In this document: positions 13,324 to 16,664 of the stretch, one piece after another | Position numbering within the stretch: position 1 is the first letter of the stretch | Layout: each line of letters starts with the position of its first letter | Source of the DNA: JAJNBA01 sp035696925 | GTDB lineage: Bacteria > Actinomycetota > UBA4738 > HRBIN12 | Assembly: GCA_035696925.1 (NCBI GenBank) | Contig: DASSDW010000045.1 | Location: 1-16,664, forward strand | Direction of reading: 5' to 3' | Length of the DNA: 16,664 bases | Notes under the pieces: model-generated | Told to the model about the DNA's origin: nothing | Seen by the model: only the letters and a program-made list of their open reading frames with translations | Databases searched by the model: none | Program-made: the position numbers and the translations under genes

Positions 13324-15357
13324 CTACCGACCGAGCCGTCGCAGGAGCTCCTCCTCGTCGACGATCTCGACGCCGAGCTTGACGGCCTGATCGTGCTTGG
13401 AGCCCGGATTCTCGCCCGCCACGACGAAGTCCGTCTTCTTGGACACGCTCGAGGAGACCCGCGCTCCCGCCCGCTGCGCGAGCTTGGTGGCCTCGTCCCT
13501 GGAGAGCGTGTCCAGTCCTCCGGTCAGCACGATCGTCTTGCCCTCCAACGGCTTCGGGCCCTCGTCGGCGGGCGGCTGGTCCTCCAGGCGGACGCCGGCC
13601 TCGCGGAGCTTCTCGATCAAGGCGAGGTTGTCGGGATCCCCGAACCATGCGGCGACCGTGGCGGCGACCTCCGGCCCGATCTCGGGGACGGCATCGATCT
13701 CGTCGGCGGACGCGCCGGCGAGGGCATCGACCGTGAGGAACGCCGACGCGAGGACCTGGGCGACGTGGGAGCCGACGTGGCGGATGTTGAGGCCCGCCAG
13801 CAGCCGCCAGAGGGGCCGGTCCTTCGACGCGTCGATCGCACGCCGGAGGTTCTCGATCGACTTCGCGGCGAACCCGTCGAGCTCGGCCATCTGCTCGTCG
13901 GTCACCCGGTAGATGTCGGCGGGATCCTTGATGAAGCCCTTGTTGAGCAAGGCGATCCCGGTCTTGTAGCCGAGTCCTTCGATGTCCATCGCGCCGCGGC
14001 CCGCGAAATGGAACAGCCACTCCACGGACTGGTCGGGGCAGCCGGCCTTGTTCGGACAGCGCCAGTCGGCCTCGCCCTCACGTCGGACGAGCTCCGTCTC
14101 GCACGACGGGCACTTCTTGGGCATCTTCCAGCGGCGGGTACTCTTCGGCCGCTTCGCGAGGACCGGGCCGACGATCTCCGGGATCACATCGCCGGCACGG
14201 CGGACGATCACGGTGTCGCCCTTGCGGACATCCTTGCGCCGGGTCTCGTCCTCGTTGTGCAGGGTGGCGTTCGTGATCGTGACGCCGCCCACGAACACCG
14301 GTTCCAGGACCGCGAACGGCGTGATCTTCCCGGTGCGGCCCGTGTGCACCTCGATCGACTTCAACAGCGCCGTCCGCTCCTCCGGTGGGAACTTGTAGGC
14401 GATCGCCCACCGAGGGGCGTGGCTCGTCGAGCCGAGCCGACGCTGGAGCTTGGCATCGTCCACCTTGATCACGGCGCCGTCGATCTCCCAGTCCAGGGAG
14501 TGCCGCTTCTTCTCCCAGCGCCGGAGGAAAGCGAGGATCTCCTTCAGGTTCTTCGTCCGGTGATTGGTGGGCGGCACCGGCAGTCCCACCTTCTCGGACC
14601 ACGCGAGGAAGTCGGAGTGGGAACCGAAGGTGATGCCCTCCGCGGCACCGAACGAGTGGACCCACATCCGGAGTGGACGCGATGCGGTGATCTTCGCGTC
14701 CTTCTGCCGGAGCGACCCCGCCGCGCCGTTGCGGGGATTCGCGAAGGGTCGCTCGCCCGCCTCGGTCAGCCTGACGTTCAGCTCCTCGAACGCCTTCACG
14801 GGGAAGTAGACCTCTCCTCGGACCTCGATCACGGACGGGGGGTCCTCCGTCCCGAGCTTTCGCGGGATCGACTTCAGGGTCCGAACGTTCGCCGTGATGT
14901 CCTCGCCGACGCGGCCGTCCCCGCGCGTCGCCGCCACCGTCAGGACCCCGTCCTCGTACGTCAGGGCGCACGCGACGCCGTCGATCTTGAGCTCGCAGAC
15001 GAACGTGGGCGTCGCGCCGGCAAGTCCCCGATCGACGCGCGCGCCCCACGCGCGCAACTCCTCCTCGGAGAACGCGTTGTCCAACGAGAGCATCGGGGCA
15101 CGATGCGGCACGGGCCGGAAGAGCGCCGCCGGCGCGGCGCCGACGCGCTGTGTGGGCGAGTCCGGCGTGATCAGCTCGGGGAACTCGTTCTCGAGCGCGC
15201 GGAGCTCGCCGATCAGCTCGTCGTACTCGGCGTCCGAGACCTCGGGGTCGTCCAGGACGTGGTAGCGGTACAGGTGGTGGTTGACGAGCTCGCGGAGCTC
15301 CTCGACCCGGAGCTCGGCCTCGGCGAGCTTCCGCTCCTCCGGCTTCGCCTCCTTCAC
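13324..15357 (-). CDS. ligA: NAD-dependent DNA ligase
   Basis: LigA seals nicks in DNA during replication and repair, using NAD to adenylate itself. The 677-residue length is typical. Domains in order are the Ia NAD-binding region (HHLYRYHVLDDPEVSDAEYD, about 27-45), the adenylation domain with active-site Lys124 in CELKIDG, the OB fold, a four-cysteine zinc finger (Cys416, Cys419, Cys434, Cys440), helix-hairpin-helix repeats and a C-terminal BRCT domain (about 603-677). The GTG at 15357 is chosen because it overlaps the stop of the upstream gene (GTGA) and gives the expected N-terminus; a longer in-frame opening to 15702 lies inside that upstream gene. All key residues are intact. Confidence 0.97.
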   Translation of the reverse strand: MKEAKPEERKLAEAELRVEELRELVNHHLYRYHVLDDPEVSDAEYDELIGELRALENEFPELITPDSPTQRVGAAPAALFRPVPHRAPMLSLDNAFSEEELRAWGARVDRGLAGATPTFVCELKIDGVACALTYEDGVLTVAATRGDGRVGEDITANVRTLKSIPRKLGTEDPPSVIEVRGEVYFPVKAFEELNVRLTEAGERPFANPRNGAAGSLRQKDAKITASRPLRMWVHSFGAAEGITFGSHSDFLAWSEKVGLPVPPTNHRTKNLKEILAFLRRWEKKRHSLDWEIDGAVIKVDDAKLQRRLGSTSHAPRWAIAYKFPPEERTALLKSIEVHTGRTGKITPFAVLEPVFVGGVTITNATLHNEDETRRKDVRKGDTVIVRRAGDVIPEIVGPVLAKRPKSTRRWKMPKKCPSCETELVRREGEADWRCPNKAGCPDQSVEWLFHFAGRGAMDIEGLGYKTGIALLNKGFIKDPADIYRVTDEQMAELDGFAAKSIENLRRAIDASKDRPLWRLLAGLNIRHVGSHVAQVLASAFLTVDALAGASADEIDAVPEIGPEVAATVAAWFGDPDNLALIEKLREAGVRLEDQPPADEGPKPLEGKTIVLTGGLDTLSRDEATKLAQRAGARVSSSVSKKTDFVVAGENPGSKHDQAVKLGVEIVDEEELLRRLGR

Positions 15358-16034
15358 CCGGCGATCTCCACGCTGCCGGCGACCCCGATCCGCTCCCCCA
15401 CGACGAACACCCCACCCCGGACCCCGGGCACGCCCTTGAGGTAGCGCACGGCCTGCGCGAACCCGAACTCCTTCGGCAGGAGCGCCTGGACACCGGCCGC
15501 GGCGGCGTCGGCGGCCATGCAAGAATCGGCGATCACCGCGAGTCCGTCGGGCCCACCGCCGCCCCGGCCGCGGCCGAGCGTCGTGGAGACCCCCACCCCT
15601 TGGGGATCGGGCTCGAGCGCGACGGTGATCGGCTCCCCGCCGTGGCGCTTCACCGCGAGCTTGACCCGCTTCTTCGCCGTGATGAAGTAATCCCCCGCAC
15701 ACGCGACGGTGACCTCGTTCACGGACTGGAGGAGGAAGCGTCCGACCTGGTCCACCACCGCGCCGCGGAACGTGAACATCGGCCCCACACCCGCGGCCGA
15801 CGCCGAGGCCACCATCTCCTGGACGATCGTGGGAGCCTCGGCCGCCGGCGGATCGAGGGGACGCTTGCTCGTGCGGAACTCGGGATGTTGCAGCGCATAG
15901 GACTGGAGCTGCTCCCAGAACGACAGGGCGGCGGCCCTCGACTCCTCTGCGAAGTCGTCGTCGGCCGTGATCCTCAGGACGAGGTCCTGCACCTGGATCT
16001 CGAAACTCTTGGTCTTGCGGCGGAGGAGCCTCAT
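15354..16034 (-). CDS. UPF0280/ApbE-like protein with altered signature motifs
   Basis: The 226-residue soluble protein resembles the UPF0280 family, a group related in fold to the flavin transferase ApbE but of uncertain function. Family-like features are the APTIVQEM helix (67-74), AGVGPMFTFRGAV (81-93), and LAVIADSCMAADAAAAGVQ (165-183), in the right order and spacing. The usual ENGGD-type motif reads ACAGDYF (111-117), and the usual TSSGTxGHS-type loop reads STTLGRGRGGG (150-160). A conventional FMN-transferase reaction therefore seems unlikely. The N-terminal ATG overlaps the preceding stop (TGATG) and the 3' end overlaps ligA (GTGA), so it is translated within the mnmA-ligA operon. Family assignment is from memory of motif order and should be treated as probable; no biochemical role can be given. 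Confidence 0.6.
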   Translation of the reverse strand: MRLLRRKTKSFEIQVQDLVLRITADDDFAEESRAAALSFWEQLQSYALQHPEFRTSKRPLDPPAAEAPTIVQEMVASASAAGVGPMFTFRGAVVDQVGRFLLQSVNEVTVACAGDYFITAKKRVKLAVKRHGGEPITVALEPDPQGVGVSTTLGRGRGGGGPDGLAVIADSCMAADAAAAGVQALLPKEFGFAQAVRYLKGVPGVRGGVFVVGERIGVAGSVEIAG

Positions 16035-16444
16035 CAGTCCCCCATCAGGAGGTCGAGCACCGCTTGGTCCTGGTTCATCGCCCAGTACTCGACGATCAAC
16101 CCTTCGTGCAGATGCATCACCTGTACCTGCTGCTGATCGTAGCGGCGGCCGCCGGCATCCTCGAGGTGGAGGTGCACCAGCGCGACGGCGTGCTCGTCGT
16201 TCGCGACGACGTCATGGACGTCGAAGCGGGTCTGGAGACCGGCATCGGCGAGCCTCGCGAAGCGGTCGAGAACGGCGGCCTTGCCTTGGAACCTGCCGCT
16301 GAACCGGCTGGTGCCGGGCGCGTGCCACACGACGTCGTCGGCGAAGGCCGCCGCCATCGCATCACGGTCGCCGCGGGCCATGGCGTCGAAGACCCCCCGC
16401 ACGATGCGCGCGTTCTCGTGCTCGACCGACGCGGCTTCGCTCAT
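16034..16444 (-). CDS. NTF2/SnoaL-like fold protein
   Basis: This 136-residue protein has the pattern of small NTF2/SnoaL-like proteins. It has an N-terminal helix (VRGVFDAMARGDRDAMAAAF, about 15-34), then DDVVWHAPG, SGRFQGKAAVLDRFARL, and alternating strands ending with an aromatic-rich EYWAMNQD. Members of this fold include ketosteroid isomerase-like enzymes, polyketide cyclases and binding proteins, so the fold does not give a function. The ATG overlaps the mnmA stop (ATGA) and the stop shares a base with the next ATG (TGATG), so it is a true operon member. Its link to tRNA thiolation or DNA ligation is unclear. Length and start are well supported. Confidence 0.8.
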   Translation of the reverse strand: MSEAASVEHENARIVRGVFDAMARGDRDAMAAAFADDVVWHAPGTSRFSGRFQGKAAVLDRFARLADAGLQTRFDVHDVVANDEHAVALVHLHLEDAGGRRYDQQQVQVMHLHEGLIVEYWAMNQDQAVLDLLMGD

Positions 16445-16664
16445 CGGATCGCCTCGACGATCCGCCCTCCGCCGAGGACCTCGTCGCGCCGGTACAGGAC
16501 GGCGCTCTGGCCCGGCGCCACCGCCCGCTGGGGCCTCCGGAACTCCAGCCGTATCCGGTCGTGCCCGCGCGGTTCGGCCACACACGGCACGTCGCCCCCT
16601 CGGGAGCGGATCCGGACCTCCGCCTCGAACGGACCGCCTGGTGGCGGCCCGCCGGCGACCCACG
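16441..16664 (-). CDS. mnmA: tRNA-specific 2-thiouridylase, C-terminal fragment
   Basis: Only the last 73 codons lie in the window; the gene enters from the right edge. The segment LEFRRPQRAVAPGQSAVLY followed by LGGGRI is the typical C-terminal beta-barrel ending of MnmA, which makes 2-thiouridine at tRNA position 34 using ATP and sulfur passed from a cysteine desulfurase. The PGQ-x-x-VLY and GGG-x-I elements are strong family marks. The ATP-binding PP-loop and catalytic cysteines lie outside the window. The stop overlaps the start of the SnoaL-like gene (ATGA), making it the first visible member of the mnmA-ligA operon. Confidence 0.88.
   Translation of the reverse strand, partial: WVAGGPPPGGPFEAEVRIRSRGGDVPCVAEPRGHDRIRLEFRRPQRAVAPGQSAVLYRRDEVLGGGRIVEAIR

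Noticed and set aside
12100..15444. Very long plus-strand open frame of 1114 codons opposite gatC, folD and ligA
   Set aside because: It is antisense to three conserved genes and its product is a low-complexity Arg/His/Gly/Glu mix with no domain. In very GC-rich DNA such mirror frames stay open by chance.
13324..15702. Longer ligA start giving 792 codons
   Set aside because: The extra 115 codons lie in the UPF0280-like gene in another frame and are low complexity. The GTG at 15357 gives the normal LigA N-terminus and length.
1..16664. CRISPR array, insertion sequence, prophage, toxin-antitoxin or defence system
   Set aside because: No regular spaced repeats, transposase or integrase motifs, phage genes or known defence domains were seen; the content is housekeeping, transport and redox genes.

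Overview
The window is very GC-rich, densely coded bacterial DNA. Neighbouring genes often overlap by a few bases (ATGA, GTGA or TGATG junctions), GTG starts are common, and several starts have a TANNNT box just upstream instead of a ribosome binding site. With the GatCAB amidotransferase genes and a NAD-dependent DNA ligase, this suggests an actinobacterium-like, probably uncultured, high-GC lineage. The exact group cannot be named from the sequence alone.

Left part (1-5029): the first 66 codons of a class V aminotransferase run off the left edge on the minus strand. Divergent to it is a three-gene plus-strand operon encoding a type VII (MacB/FtsX-like) ABC exporter: one large permease of about 10 membrane segments and two different ATPases.

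Middle part (5030-9565, minus strand): gatB is followed by a major facilitator transporter, a small Rieske ferredoxin, a ferredoxin reductase and possibly a 65-residue protein. The ferredoxin and reductase look like the electron-supply half of a Rieske oxygenase system, but no oxygenase gene is present. A DMT-family (EamA) transporter gene starts divergently from gatB on the plus strand and overlaps the end of gatA tail to tail.

Right part (10572-16664, minus strand): a tightly packed housekeeping block. In transcription order it has the end of mnmA (tRNA 2-thiouridine synthesis), an NTF2/SnoaL-like protein, a UPF0280/ApbE-like protein, ligA, a FolD-family gene, gatC and gatA. mnmA and gatCAB both serve correct decoding: MnmA thiolates tRNA, and GatCAB makes Gln-tRNA(Gln) and/or Asn-tRNA(Asn) by transamidation.

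The most unusual signals are two family members whose signature residues have changed. The FolD protein has Val, Leu and Glu where E. coli FolD has catalytic Lys54, Gln98 and Asp121, yet its NADP domain is well kept. The UPF0280-like protein has lost the usual cofactor-site motifs. No tRNA, rRNA, CRISPR array, insertion sequence or clear intrinsic terminator was seen. No gene-free stretch exceeds 300 bases; the longest is 199-395.
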